DNA of 64,000 nt from DATKIY01 sp963726755 (GTDB lineage Bacteria; Actinomycetota; Actinomycetes; JAHEKZ01): contig CAVSDB010000001.1 in assembly GCA_963726755.1 (NCBI GenBank), positions 1,116,001 through 1,180,000 of the forward strand, read 5' to 3'. Made by a program: the position numbers and the translations under genes. Position 1 is the stretch's first letter. Each line of letters opens with the position of its first letter. The notes beneath the pieces are model-generated. The model saw only the letters and a list, made by a program, of their open reading frames with translations. It was not told the origin of the DNA and ran no database searches. This document shows, piece after piece, positions 14,514 to 24,523 of this stretch.

Positions 14514-14891
14514 ATGCCCTCAGCCAACGAACAGCAGAAAGCCCAGCGGGGCCGCCAGATGTCCGCCACCGAGGCTGAGAACCACGTACGCCTCGTCGGC
14601 CGAGTGGCGGCTACACCTCAGGTAACGGCCCTGCCTAGTGGCGACGAGGTCGTTACCTGGCGACTCATAGTCGAGCGGACTGGTGCCAAACAGGCACCGT
14701 ACGTCGACACCCTTGAGTGCGCCGCGTGGACAGCTCGGACTCGTCGAAGCGCCCGAAGTTGGACCGCTGGTGATGTGGTGACAGTTGACGGCGCCTTGCG
14801 TCGACGGTTCTGGCGCGGCGCGCAAGGGCCGCGCAGTCGGTACGAGGTCGAAGTCAGTTCAGTGCGTCGAATCGAACGGAACGACGGGTAG
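14514..14891 (+). CDS. Single-stranded-DNA-binding protein-like OB-fold protein
   Basis: A 125-residue protein with one OB-fold (about residues 20-115): ENHVRLVGRVAATPQV, DEVVTWRLIVERTG, DTLECAAWTA and GDVVTVDGALRRRFW match the SSB fold strand by strand. It lacks the Gly-rich linker and the acidic DDDIPF-like C-terminal tip of housekeeping SSB, so it is probably an accessory paralogue. The ATG at 14514 has GGAG about 7 bases upstream; ATG 14559 is possible. The 270-base gap before it (14244-14513) holds no gene I can support. Confidence 0.75.
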   Translation: MPSANEQQKAQRGRQMSATEAENHVRLVGRVAATPQVTALPSGDEVVTWRLIVERTGAKQAPYVDTLECAAWTARTRRSARSWTAGDVVTVDGALRRRFWRGAQGPRSRYEVEVSSVRRIERNDG

Positions 14892-14907
14892 CGACGATGA
14901 TGGCGTG

Positions 14908-15113
14908 ATGAGCGCCATCGAGATCAGCGGAGACGTGATTCGGCTCGGTCAGTTCCTCAAACTTGCTGGAGTTGTCGATGCCGGTGCACACGCAAGGATT
15001 TGCTGAGCGAGCGACGCGTGCGGGTTAACGGCGAGGTTGAAGAGCGACGCGGCCGCCAATTGAGTCGTGGCGATCTCATCGCTGTCGACGACATGGAGTT
15101 CTCCGTCGGCTAG
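14908..15113 (+). CDS. Small S4-domain RNA-binding protein (1-base deletion near 14996)
   Basis: The uncorrected frame stops early, after IRLGQFLKLAGVVDAGAHA. Restoring one A in the GCAAGGATT stretch near 14996 gives the rest of a classic 68-residue S4 domain: KDLLSERRVRVNGEVEERRGRQLSRGD then a short tail and TAG at 15111. Stand-alone S4 proteins of this size bind rRNA or tRNA and assist ribosome assembly or recycling. It follows the SSB-like gene by 16 bases and may share its transcript. Confidence 0.75.
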
Positions 15114-15214
15114 CGCCAGAGTGCGTAACTCGAAGCACTGACGGAACCAGCGAGCCCTCAGTGCCGTCCCACCCCCACGAGAACCACCTGGCGAGAGTGG
15201 GCGAGGGATCAGAC

Positions 15215-17195
15215 ATGGCGACGTTCGCACGTGGATCTGTGAAGTGGGGGGCTGCCGGTGCCTGCGGGGTACTTGGCCTAGCGACGGTTCTGGCCGTCAA
15301 CCCCATCGCTGCGACGCCCTCACTTGCATCGGGGCTCACACCGTTCGATGACTGCGAACAGTTGCGGCAGAGCTATGCAACTGCTGCGCTTCCCCTCGTC
15401 ACATCCTGGGGACTTCAAGGAGTGGGCTGGGGTAGCCCGGTGATGGCACTGGGAACAGCCGTTGACGACTCTGCAGTGCCAGCCCCGGCTCCTGGGAGTG
15501 AACATGCGTCACAGGCCCAAACTTCAGTGGGCAACGGCGACACCGGAACCAATGTGCAGGAACCTGGTGTCGATGAGCCTGACATCGCCAAGACCAATGG
15601 CGAGATCGCTGTCACGGTCTCAGGTCGGCTTCTTCGGCTATACGACGTTTCGGGTGCTCAAGCCGAGCAAACGGCGACGGTGCGGTTGCCTCGAGGCACT
15701 GCGTCAAATGAATTGATGCTGGTGGGTGACCGCGTTTTGGTCGTTGGAGTTCAACAGGGTTTGGTCGCCTGGCCGATGGCGGAGGGAGCAGTACCGCAGC
15801 CGATGCCGGACGAGCCGCAGTCGGCTGGTTCACCGTCCGGTCCGCAATTGCCCGATTCGGCGGTCTCTGGTGTGCCGGCCACCATGTGGACTCCACGAAG
15901 CACGCTGACCACTATCGATGTGAGTGATCCGAACGCACCGACGGTCGTCGATCAAGAGGTTGTCGACGGCACGGTTTTGACGTCGCGCACAAGTGACGGT
16001 GTGGTGCGTGTTGTGGTCTCGCACCAACCGACCATGAAATGGGTTGTGCCTGGGCCGGGAATCACCAATCGACAAGCGCTCGAACGCAATCGCGAGATTG
16101 TGCGATCGGCGTCTTCGTCAGATTGGCTACCCACGGCAAGCCGTGACGGAGTCACATCGCCGCTCGTCGATTGCGCCGACGTACTGCATCCCGCCATCAG
16201 CCAACACGTACTCACGACTCTGACGGTTTTGACGATTGACCCACTGGATCCTCGTAGTTCCTCCTCGATCGGCTTAGTTGCCGGCGGCGACCTGGTGTAC
16301 GCCTCGCCGGATCGGTTGTACGTCGCCGCGATGGAGCAGAACCCAACTCCCTTCGCGGCCACGGCAAACGATTCGGCGTATCACGCCACGACGGACATCC
16401 ACGCCTTCTCAACAACCGGTTTCGCGACCCAGTACGTCGCTTCCGGCAGAGTTTCTGGATTGGTTCCGAGTCGGTGGGCACTGAGCGAGAACGACGGAGT
16501 GTTGCGGGTAGCGAGCCAAACCGGTGATCCCTGGCAGCCCGCTGAGACGGTGGTAAGCACTTTCAGCGAGCAGGACGGCCAGCTGGTCCGTCTTGGGTCT
16601 GTGGGGGGTATGGGTCAAGGCGAACAGATCAAAGCCGTCCGATGGTTCGGCGACATGGCGGTGGTCGTGACCTTCCGGCAGACCGACCCGTTGTACACCC
16701 TTGACCTGTCTGTCCCGCAGACTCCACGCGTCGTCGGCGAGTTGAAGATGCCGGGATTTTCAGCCTACCTACATCCTGTGGGGGGCAGTCTGATCTTGGG
16801 CGTCGGTCAATCGGCGACACGCTCCGGCATGACGTTCGGGACACAAGTGTCACTGTTCGATCTCGCGGACCTGGCGAACCCGAAGCGGATCGCTCTGCGA
16901 AGTCTGGGCCACAACGTCTATAGCGCTGTTGAAAATGACTCTCGGGCATTCACGTACCTACCTGACTCAGGCGTGGCGCTGATTCCGATCGACGACTACC
17001 GAGGACACAGTTCGCTTGCCATGGTCACGGTGGGTTCAGACGGGACGCTGTCCAACGTGCACTCCTTCGATATTGATAACTCGATGGGGACAGGCTCGCG
17101 CCCTACCGCTTGATGACGGTCGAGTGGCTGTGGTCACGTCCGGCCACGTGCATATCGTCACTGTGAGTACCGACGGCACGGTGAGCAACGCCTAG
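15215..17195 (+). CDS. Secreted beta-propeller domain protein (frameshift near 17099)
   Basis: About 660 residues. A signal-peptide-like N-terminus (KWGAAGACGVLGLATVLAV, cleavage after about residue 35) is followed by the signature TNVQEPGVDEPDIAKTNG, which marks the secreted C-terminal beta-propeller family (PF09826). Repeated GDRVLVVG and DVSDPNAPTVV-type blades follow. The function of the family is unknown; it is exported and may be surface-attached. The stop at 17113 is premature: removing one base near 17099 adds a last blade (ALPLDDGRVAVVTSGHVHIV) and ends at 17195. Confidence 0.82.
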
Positions 17196-17231
17196 TGGAA
17201 TTCGACGTCCGGCTGATCGGTTGAGACAGGC

Positions 17232-17652
17232 GTGAATCGAGATGAGCAGGACGCGGCGGTCAGTCGGCCAGAAGGCGATGTCTACGACTGGTACGTGCGC
17301 GGCTTGCGGCTGCTCGAGGGTGGGCACCCTGCTGCGGCGACACAGTTATTGGTGCGGGCACACGACGAAGAACCTGATGCTCGCAACATCCTTGAGGCGT
17401 TGGCACGGGCACGGTTGGCCACGGGCCACTACATCGCAGGCTCGTGACGATTTCTCGCACCTAGTGTCACGACAGCCAGATGACGACTACGCGCGGTTGG
17501 GTTTGGGCCTGGCGTTGGCTCGACTCGGCGAGCTGTCCCTCGCGTCGCAGCAGTTGGCCCTCGCAGTCGCGATGCGACCCGACCGTCACGACTACGAAAA
17601 GCAGTTGCGACACGTCAGGGCCACCCTCAAAGCCCGAGAGTCTTTGGAGTGA
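17232..17652 (+). CDS. Small TPR protein (frameshift near 17440)
   Basis: About 139 residues when rejoined. Three TPR-like helix pairs: VYDWYVRGLRLLEGGHPAAA, NILEALARARLATGHYIAA, then DDYARLGLGLALARLGELS. The first frame stops at 17447; removing one base near 17440 joins the two parts smoothly (HYIAARDDFSHLV). It probably mediates protein contacts. Actinobacteria commonly carry a small TPR gene close to tlyA; the HAD-phosphatase gene often found with it is absent here. Confidence 0.75.
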
Positions 17653-17740
17653 TCGGGGTAGGCGACTAGCGTTGTCCTGAACCAGCAGGCTGGCGCACCG
17701 GCGTGAGCCTTTCCGGCAGGAGCAGGAAGTTGACGGCCCG

Positions 17741-18025
17741 ATGAGCGAACAGCCCAGTGACCACGTCGAGCAGCCGATCGAGCCGTCGCCTCAGGGAGAC
17801 CAGTCAGAGCTCGACCTAGGGGTCGTGAACACCGGCGATCCTGCAGTGGATGAGGCGCTCGGTGGGTTGGATCAATTGAAGTCGATTCCCGTAGCTGAAC
17901 ACCCTGCGGTCTTTGAACAGGTACATCGTGGTCTGACTCAGGCAATGACCCGAGCTGGGGATGAACCTGATCAGTCCGAAGGACCGGCGGACACCTCCGT
18001 GGAAAGTCACGGCGCGGATCAATAG
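17741..18025 (+). CDS. Small conserved acidic protein upstream of tlyA
   Basis: 94 residues, acidic. The core NTGDPAVDEALGGLDQL followed by PVAEHPAVFEQVHRGL is a pattern seen in small proteins encoded just before tlyA in many actinobacteria. The function is unknown. The ATG at 17741 has GGAGCAGGAAG upstream. It is 2 bases from tlyA, so the two should be co-expressed. Confidence 0.8.
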   Translation: MSEQPSDHVEQPIEPSPQGDQSELDLGVVNTGDPAVDEALGGLDQLKSIPVAEHPAVFEQVHRGLTQAMTRAGDEPDQSEGPADTSVESHGADQ

Positions 18026-18027
18026 CC

Positions 18028-18832
18028 ATGGTTCGGCGCCGACTCGACGCAGAACTCGTGCGCCGCGGTCTTGCGCGTTCACGTGACAGTGCCACTGAGT
18101 TGATTCGGCAGGGCCGCGTGACCGTAGCCGGCCAGACAGCGCAGAAGCCGGCGACTCAAGTGGAAACCTCCGCTGCCATCGTCGTTCGCGAAGTTCAAGA
18201 TGAACCTGCGTACGCGTCGCGTGGTGGTCACAAACTCCAAGGAGCGCTAACTACCTTCACCAAGAACGGACTTGAAGTTCGCGGTCGTCGAGCGTTGGAC
18301 GCCGGGGCAAGTACCGGCGGGTTTACCGACGTGCTGCTACGCGCCGACGTGGCGTCTGTGGTGGCGGTCGACGTTGGATACGGCCAGTTGGCTTGGCCCC
18401 TGGCACAGGACGAGCGCGTGACGGTGCTCGACCGTACCAACGTAAGGACGTTGAGCATCGAGCAATTACCCTGGCGGATACGAACTGGTTGTTGCCGACC
18501 TTTCGTTCATCTCACTGACTTTGGTGATGCCAGCCCTTCAGGGAGTTTGTGAGCCTGATGCTGACCTGGTTCTGATGGTCAAACCGCAGTTCGAAGTCGG
18601 ACGAGATCGCCTAGGGGAGGGCGGCGTGGTCCGAGATCCCGGGTTACGGACGGACGCAGTCCGTACAATCGCCGAATCAGCGCTCGGCCTTGGTTTAGGG
18701 ACTCGAGGGGTAACCGCGAGTTCACTGCCCGGGCCAGCGGGAAACGTTGAGTACTTCTTGTGGTTGCGGGCCGGAGCCGGTCCACTGAGCGAGCAGGATC
18801 TGGAGCAGGCAGTGGCAGAAGGGCCAGCATGA
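18028..18832 (+). CDS. tlyA: 16S/23S rRNA 2'-O-methyltransferase TlyA (frameshift near 18470)
   Basis: TlyA methylates ribose in 16S and 23S rRNA; in mycobacteria its loss gives capreomycin resistance. An N-terminal S4 domain (residues 1-60, RRRLDAELVRRGLARSRDSA) precedes an FtsJ-like Rossmann domain with the SAM motif ALDAGASTGGFTDVLL near residue 88. The frame breaks in ACCC near 18470; removing one C gives LPGGYELVVADLSFISLTLV and continues to 18832. It ends in an ATGA overlap with nadK. Confidence 0.93.
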
Positions 18833-19734
18833 GTGAGCAGCGGCGAGTGCTGTTGGTGACCCATACGGGTCGACCCGCGGCGCTGAGCAGTGCGCGCAAA
18901 CTCACGCGACGACTCCAAGGCGAGTCAATTGAAGTGTTGGCTCCGAGCCAAGAGGCGGTCGAGTTAGAGGTCCCAGGGGTCGGGGACGCAGGTGACACTT
19001 CCGAAGGCCTAGGTCCCGACATCGAGTTGGTCGTCGTGGTGGGTGGGGATGGGTCGATCCTTCGTGGTGCTGATTTGGCACGACGACGTGACACGCCCTT
19101 GCTCGGCGTCAACCTGGGGCGGGTGGGTTTTCTCGCCGAAGCCGAAGAGCAAGACCTCGACGAGGTGGCTGATCGAATCGGAGCTCGAGACTACGAAGTC
19201 GAAGAGCGTCTAGCGGTTGAGGCGTCGGTCGAAGCTGACGGTAAGACCATTCATCGGGCCTGGGCTCTCAACGAAATCTCAGTTGAGAAGGCCGAGCGCG
19301 AACGGATGCTCGAGGTCGGCGTTGAAGTTGACGGTCACCGGCTTTCGCGATGGGGATGTGACGGTGTCGTTTGTGCAACTCCCACCGGATCAACGGCATA
19401 CGCCTTCTCCGGCGGCGGTCCCGTGGTCTGGCCGGAAGTCGAGGCGTTGCTGCTGGTGCCGCTGTCGGCCCATGCGTTGTTCGCGCGACCACTTGTAGTG
19501 GCACCGACATCGTCGATTCGGATCGACCTGTTGTCCTCAGAACGCGGCGTGCTTTGGGCAGACGGTCGGCGAATGGTGGCGCTCCCCGAAGGTGCGCAGA
19601 TCACCGTCCGTCGTAGTGACCAACCGGTCCGCCTCGCGCGATTGCGACGGACACCGTTCACCGAACGGCTCGTCGCGAAGTTCTCGCTACCGGTTCAAGG
19701 ATGGCGCGGCACCGGTCCCGACGAGGCATCGTGA
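18829..19734 (+). CDS. nadK: NAD kinase
   Basis: Phosphorylates NAD to NADP. The family motifs are present in order: VVVGGDGSILRGAD (GGDG), ALNEISVEK (NE) and ATPTGSTAYAFSGGGPV. The length is 301 residues from the ATG at 18829, which overlaps the tlyA stop as ATGA. It ends in a GTGA overlap with recN. The tlyA-nadK-recN order is conserved across actinobacteria. Confidence 0.96.
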   Translation: MSEQRRVLLVTHTGRPAALSSARKLTRRLQGESIEVLAPSQEAVELEVPGVGDAGDTSEGLGPDIELVVVVGGDGSILRGADLARRRDTPLLGVNLGRVGFLAEAEEQDLDEVADRIGARDYEVEERLAVEASVEADGKTIHRAWALNEISVEKAERERMLEVGVEVDGHRLSRWGCDGVVCATPTGSTAYAFSGGGPVVWPEVEALLLVPLSAHALFARPLVVAPTSSIRIDLLSSERGVLWADGRRMVALPEGAQITVRRSDQPVRLARLRRTPFTERLVAKFSLPVQGWRGTGPDEAS

Positions 19735-21482
19735 TCGAAGAACTGCGGATCCGCTCTCTCGGGGTCATCGACGAAGCGGTTTTGGAGTTTTCTCCAGGGC
19801 TCACCGTGGTTACTGGTGAGACCGGTGCTGGCAAGACGATGGTTGTCAGTGGGCTCGGTCTGCTGCTGGGCTCAAGAGCGGATGGAACGGTTGTCCGGCA
19901 AGGGGCTGAGCGCGCCGAGGTAGAGGGCAGGTTCGTGGTGGGCGGCGTCTCACCTATCGCCGATCACGTCGAGTCGTCGGGTGGGGCACTCGATGATGGC
20001 GAGGTCATCGTCCGGCGGTCAGTAGCAAGTAAGGGTCGCTCTCGCGCATTCGTTGGCGGTGCTGGAGTTCCTGCCACCGTGTTGTCCACGCTGGCACCGA
20101 TGTTGGTCACGGTGCATGGGCAGTCCGATCAGCAGGGCCTGTTGAGTCCTGCCACCCAGCGACGCTTACTCGACGCATTCGCGGCTGCTGACGATGAACT
20201 GTCCGCATATCAAGAATGCTTTAACGCAGTCGCCGACAATCAACAGAAGTTGCAACAAATCACAGCCCAACGACAAGAGCGCTTGCGAGAAGCTGACCTG
20301 CTTCGGTTCGGGGTTGACGAGATCGGACGTGTTGCTCCGACCACTGGCGAGGATCACGAGCTGTTGCAGGAGGAAGTCAAGCTGGCCCATGCCGAAGAAC
20401 TGCGTGGGTCCGCCAACCAAGCGCGGGCATTGATTGACGACGACAGCGATACAGCAGTGGTTGCGCTCCTTGCCCAGATCCGTCATGGGCTCGACGCGGT
20501 GCGCGAACATGACGAGGCGCTAGCTGGCCTAGGGGATAGGGCTGCCGAGCTTGGCTATCTGGCCGCAGAGTTGGCTAGTGACTTGTCGGCATATAGCGAG
20601 TCGGTCGCTGCTGATCCCCAGCGATTGGCTGTGATTGGCGATCGTCGCGCCGCGTTGGGGGCACTCCTGCGCAAGTACGGCTCGACGATCGATGAGGTGT
20701 TGGTCTGGTCGTCGGAAGCAAGCGAGCGGTTACTTGAGCTCGATGCCACCGATGATGACGTGGCCAGGTTGTCAGAGGCAGTTGCGAGCGGGTTGGCGAC
20801 TCTCGGCGAACTTGCTTGGGCGTTGTCGAGCCGACGACGCGACGCTGCTCAGAAGCTGGCAGTCCAGGTGACTCACGAACTCCATGACTTAGCGATGCCG
20901 GACGCAGAGTTGATGGTCACCGTAGATGACTCAGAGGTCGCGGACGGACTACTTCTGCCCGACGGACGGATCGTCGACTACCGGGCAAGCGGGATCGACG
21001 ATGTTCAGTTTCTCCTCAAGCCACATTCAGACGTAGTGCCCCAGCCCATTGGTAAGGGAGCATCCGGCGGTGAGTTGTCTCGGATCATGCTCGCTCTTGA
21101 GGTGGCACTCGCTGGTGCTGGCGAAGCACCCACCATGGTTTTCGACGAAGTAGATGCCGGCGTCGGAGGTCGGGCCGCGGTCGAAGTCGGACGTCGATTG
21201 GCGTTGCTGTCACGACATGTCCAAGTCATCGTTGTGACGCACTTGCCCCAGGTAGCAGCCTTCGCCGACAGCCACCTTGTGGTGACGAAGAGCAGTGACG
21301 GGGCGGTGACGCGTAGCGACGTGAGCGCGCTGGACGACTCCGGGAGGGCGCAAGAACTCGCGCGGATGCTCGCAGGCCTCGAAGACTCCGAACTAGGGCG
21401 AGCCCATGCCAATGAACTTCTCGATCTTGCTGCCCAGGCGAAGAAGATCGGGTCGAAACCAAAGGGTGGGCCAGTCGGGTAG
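19731..21482 (+). CDS. recN: DNA repair protein RecN
   Basis: An SMC-like ATPase that acts at DNA double-strand breaks. Walker A GETGAGKTM lies near residue 27, the coiled-coil middle runs from about 150 to 370, the ABC signature GGELSRIMLALEV is near 450, and Walker B PTMVFDEVDAGVGG near 475. 583 residues, full length. The GTG at 19731 overlaps the nadK stop and places the conserved IEELRIRSLGVID right at the N-terminus, so I prefer it to the upstream ATG at 19701. Confidence 0.96.
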   Translation: MIEELRIRSLGVIDEAVLEFSPGLTVVTGETGAGKTMVVSGLGLLLGSRADGTVVRQGAERAEVEGRFVVGGVSPIADHVESSGGALDDGEVIVRRSVASKGRSRAFVGGAGVPATVLSTLAPMLVTVHGQSDQQGLLSPATQRRLLDAFAAADDELSAYQECFNAVADNQQKLQQITAQRQERLREADLLRFGVDEIGRVAPTTGEDHELLQEEVKLAHAEELRGSANQARALIDDDSDTAVVALLAQIRHGLDAVREHDEALAGLGDRAAELGYLAAELASDLSAYSESVAADPQRLAVIGDRRAALGALLRKYGSTIDEVLVWSSEASERLLELDATDDDVARLSEAVASGLATLGELAWALSSRRRDAAQKLAVQVTHELHDLAMPDAELMVTVDDSEVADGLLLPDGRIVDYRASGIDDVQFLLKPHSDVVPQPIGKGASGGELSRIMLALEVALAGAGEAPTMVFDEVDAGVGGRAAVEVGRRLALLSRHVQVIVVTHLPQVAAFADSHLVVTKSSDGAVTRSDVSALDDSGRAQELARMLAGLEDSELGRAHANELLDLAAQAKKIGSKPKGGPVG

Positions 21483-21588
21483 TCGCCTGCCTGGGGACGC
21501 GCTGCTGCTTCAGCGACGCCAATAACCACTAGCGAAGCCTGCGCGAGGCTTGGCCGGTGACCTGACGGGTCTCTGGCAGGATTCAGGT

Positions 21589-22764
21589 ATGCGACTGCTT
21601 CAGCGCCTCCGGCGTAAGCCTGACGATGGTGCTGGGATTGGCGGTGCGGTTCGCCTCGACAAACGAACAAAAAATCTCACTAAACGATTGCAACCCGGCG
21701 AGATTGCCATCATCGACCATCTCGACATCGATCGAGTCAGCGCTGAGGCTCTGGTGGCCTGCTCGCCGGCCGTGGTCGTTAACGCGGCCCCGAGCATTAG
21801 TGGGCGCTACCCGAATCTGGGACCTGAGATCTTGATCGAGGCTGGCGTCCCGCTGCTCGACGAAGTCGGGCCAGAGGTCTTCGCCAAGACCCGTGAGGGG
21901 GAGCGGGTCGTCCTCGACGGTGACACGTTGTTGCGGGGCGGCGAAGTCATAGCGAAGGGACGACTGCTCGATGAGGAGTCAGTCGCCGCGGCGATGGAAG
22001 AGGCCAGGGCGGGCTTGTCGGTCCAACTCGAGGCCTTCGCGAGCAACACCATTGAGTACTTGCGACGTGAGCGTGACCTACTCATCGACGGCATCGGCGT
22101 TCCAGAAATCAGGACGCAGATCGATGGACGTCACGTTCTCATCGTCGTTCGCGGCTACCACTACAAAGAGGATCTGCAGACTCTTCGTCCATACATCAGG
22201 GAGTACCGGCCAATCCTCATAGGCGTCGACGGGGGTGCCGATGCGCTGCTTGAGGTTGGATACACCCCGGCGTTGATCGTGGGTGACATGGACTCGGTGT
22301 CAGATCGCGCGCTGACGTGCGGGGCTGAGATTGTGGTTCACGCCTATCGCGACGGGCGGGCACCGGGGTTGCCCCGAGTTGAGGAACTCGGCATCGAACC
22401 GGTGGTCTTCCCCGCAACGGGCACGAGCGAGGACGTCGCGATGCTGCTCGCCGACGACAAGGGTGCCGAACTGATCGTCGCAGTGGGTACCCACGTCACG
22501 TTGGTGGAGTTCCTCGACAAGGGACGTTCGGGGATGGCAAGCACGTTCCTGACACGCCTTCGTGTTGGGGGCAAGTTGGTCGACGCTAAAGGCGTCAGTC
22601 GGCTCTATCGCAGTCGGGTCTCCACCGTTCAGGTGGTGGCATTGATTGCCGCAGGGTTGGTCGCGCTCTCGGTGGCGCTCGCGGCGACTCCCGCAGGTCG
22701 GAGCCTGTTCGATCTCCTGGGTTCGTGGTGGCACGATCTCGTCTTCTGGTTTACGAGTCTGTAG
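21589..22764 (+). CDS. steA: SteA-like cell-envelope/division protein
   Basis: SteA proteins work with SteB in daughter-cell separation in corynebacteria. The 391-residue protein has a thiamine-pyrophosphokinase-like core (GVDGGADALLEVGYTPALIVGDMDSVSD near residue 212) and a C-terminal transmembrane helix (STVQVVALIAAGLVALSVAL), the family layout. The ATG at 21589 is chosen because upstream codons are not conserved in type. It lies between recN and mctB as in Mycobacterium (Rv1696-Rv1698). Confidence 0.85.
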   Translation: MRLLQRLRRKPDDGAGIGGAVRLDKRTKNLTKRLQPGEIAIIDHLDIDRVSAEALVACSPAVVVNAAPSISGRYPNLGPEILIEAGVPLLDEVGPEVFAKTREGERVVLDGDTLLRGGEVIAKGRLLDEESVAAAMEEARAGLSVQLEAFASNTIEYLRRERDLLIDGIGVPEIRTQIDGRHVLIVVRGYHYKEDLQTLRPYIREYRPILIGVDGGADALLEVGYTPALIVGDMDSVSDRALTCGAEIVVHAYRDGRAPGLPRVEELGIEPVVFPATGTSEDVAMLLADDKGAELIVAVGTHVTLVEFLDKGRSGMASTFLTRLRVGGKLVDAKGVSRLYRSRVSTVQVVALIAAGLVALSVALAATPAGRSLFDLLGSWWHDLVFWFTSL

Positions 22765-22774
22765 GGGCCGCTCG

Positions 22775-23693
22775 GTGATTGATTTTCGGTACCACATCGT
22801 TTCGATCGTGGCCATCTTCTTAGCGCTAGCCGTTGGGATCGTGCTGGGTTCGGGACCGCTGAAGGATGACATCGGCGGGTTCCTCGAAGATCGGACCGCG
22901 ACGTTGGCGAAGGAGAAGGTCGATCTGCAGGATCAGGTGGGCGCACTTCGCAGTGGGCTCGACTCGTCCAACCAGTACGCCGAACTCGTTCAACCCAACG
23001 TCCTGAACGGTCTGTTGACTGAAGATTACGTGGCGATCGTTGTTTTGCCAGACGCGTCCAGTGATTCGGTCGACGCAGTTAAGGATGCGGTAGCCGATGC
23101 AGGTGGAACCGTGACCGGACGCTTCGACATTACGTCGGCATGGACCGACCCAGACCAACAGACCGTGCTTGTCTCGCGTCGCGCAAGGTTTGGCGCGCGG
23201 CGACTTCGCGGACGACTCACCGACCGGTGAAGAAGTCCTTTCTGCCGCGATTCTGACCGACAACGACCGACAGGCGGGCGAGGAGTTCTCGCCGTCGACT
23301 GCCGTGATCTCTGCGTTGTCACAAACCGGTTTCGTGAACTCAACCGACGATCCCGTTACTCGCGCGAGTTCGGTGATTGTCGTCGGGTCGAACCAAGACG
23401 ATGAGCAGGTTGCGTCAACTCAGTGGCGCGATCTCATGACTGCGCTCGATAACGCGGGGAACGCAGAGGTAGTCGCGGGACCACCAGAAAGCGCACTGCC
23501 AGGGGGAGTCGTCGCAGAGGTGCGTACCTCAGAACTCGCTCAGCGAATCTCAACGGTCGACAGCCTCGACATCGCGTCGGGCGTGACGACGAGCGTCCTT
23601 GCTCTGGTTGACGCGTTGAGTGGGCGGGTTGGGCACTATGGCACCGGAGCCGATGCTTCTGGTCCGGCTCCTGATCCGGTACCGGCCAACTGA
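22775..23693 (+). CDS. mctB: MctB-like copper transporter / envelope protein (frameshift near 23182)
   Basis: Mycobacterial MctB (Rv1698) limits copper accumulation. The N-terminal YHIVSIVAIFLALAVGIVLG segment is a membrane anchor and a short coiled coil follows (KEKVDLQDQVGALRSGLD). The frame breaks near 23182; removing one base gives AQGLARGDFADDSPTGEEVL and restores about 305 residues. GTG start at 22775. It is immediately upstream of the MraY-like gene. Confidence 0.85.
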
Positions 23694-23694
23694 C

Positions 23695-24523
23695 GTGGGC
23701 GTGTTCAGCAAAGCGCTGGGTGCGAGTGTCGGAGCGGGCGTCGCTCGGGCGACGTACCGATTGCTCGACCAACAAGATCGTGCCAGCTCCTCACAACTGT
23801 TGCGTACCAACCATCGAGGCGAGTCCGTGACCTTGGCGCAGGGACCAGCAACGGTTCTTGGCGCAACCGCCGGTGTGGCGCTGACACCGTCCTTGAGTCG
23901 TTCCGCACGAGCGGCGGGAGTGATCACCGCGCTGGCCTGCGGGGGACTAGGGCTTTACGACGACCTGACCGGCACCGGTTCCGCCAAGGGACTCAGGGGT
24001 CACTTCGCCGCGCTGCGCGAGGGGGAAGTGACAAGTGGTGCGATCAAGGTTGCCGGAATCGGGGGAACTGCCCTAGTTACCGGTCCGCTCGCACGCGGCG
24101 GCCGAGGGGGAGTCGTCGATGGTGTGCTGTCAGCCCTACTGATTGCGGCTAGTGCGAATGCGCTGAACTTGTTCGACTTGCGACCGGGCCGAGCGGTCAA
24201 AGTGTTCGCTGGCGCGCGTCGCCCCGACGATGCTCGGTGGTGGTGACGCTGGGCAGCTGCTTGCAGGTCCGCTGGGCGCAGCAGTTGGGCTGTTGCCCGA
24301 TGACCTAGGCGAGCAGTCGATGCTCGGTGACACCGGAGCTAACACCCTTGGTGCCCTGTTAGGTACGGCGGGAGCAGCAACGTTGTCCCGACGCGGATTG
24401 GTGGCTGCAGTCATCGCAGCGACGGCTGTCACTGTGCTTAGTGAGCGGGTGAGTTTCTCCTCGGTCATTGACGCCAACTCGCTGCTTCGTCGGGTCGACC
24501 AATGGGGACGTCGGTCAGAGTGA
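23695..24523 (+). CDS. MraY/WecA-like polyprenyl-phosphate glycosyltransferase, short form (frameshift near 24215)
   Basis: Rejoined, about 275 residues and hydrophobic. Family motifs are visible: GLYDDLTG (catalytic DD), SANALNLFDLRPGRA (the NxxNxxDG-like loop, altered to LRPGRA) and LGDTGANTLGALLG. It is shorter than MraY and WecA (about 320-360) and the N-terminal helices are poorly defined. The substrate is unknown; its place next to murJ suggests a wall-linked polymer. GTG at 23695 directly follows the mctB stop. Removing one base near 24215 joins the halves as AVAPTMLGGGDAG. It ends in a GTGA overlap with murJ. Confidence 0.75.
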
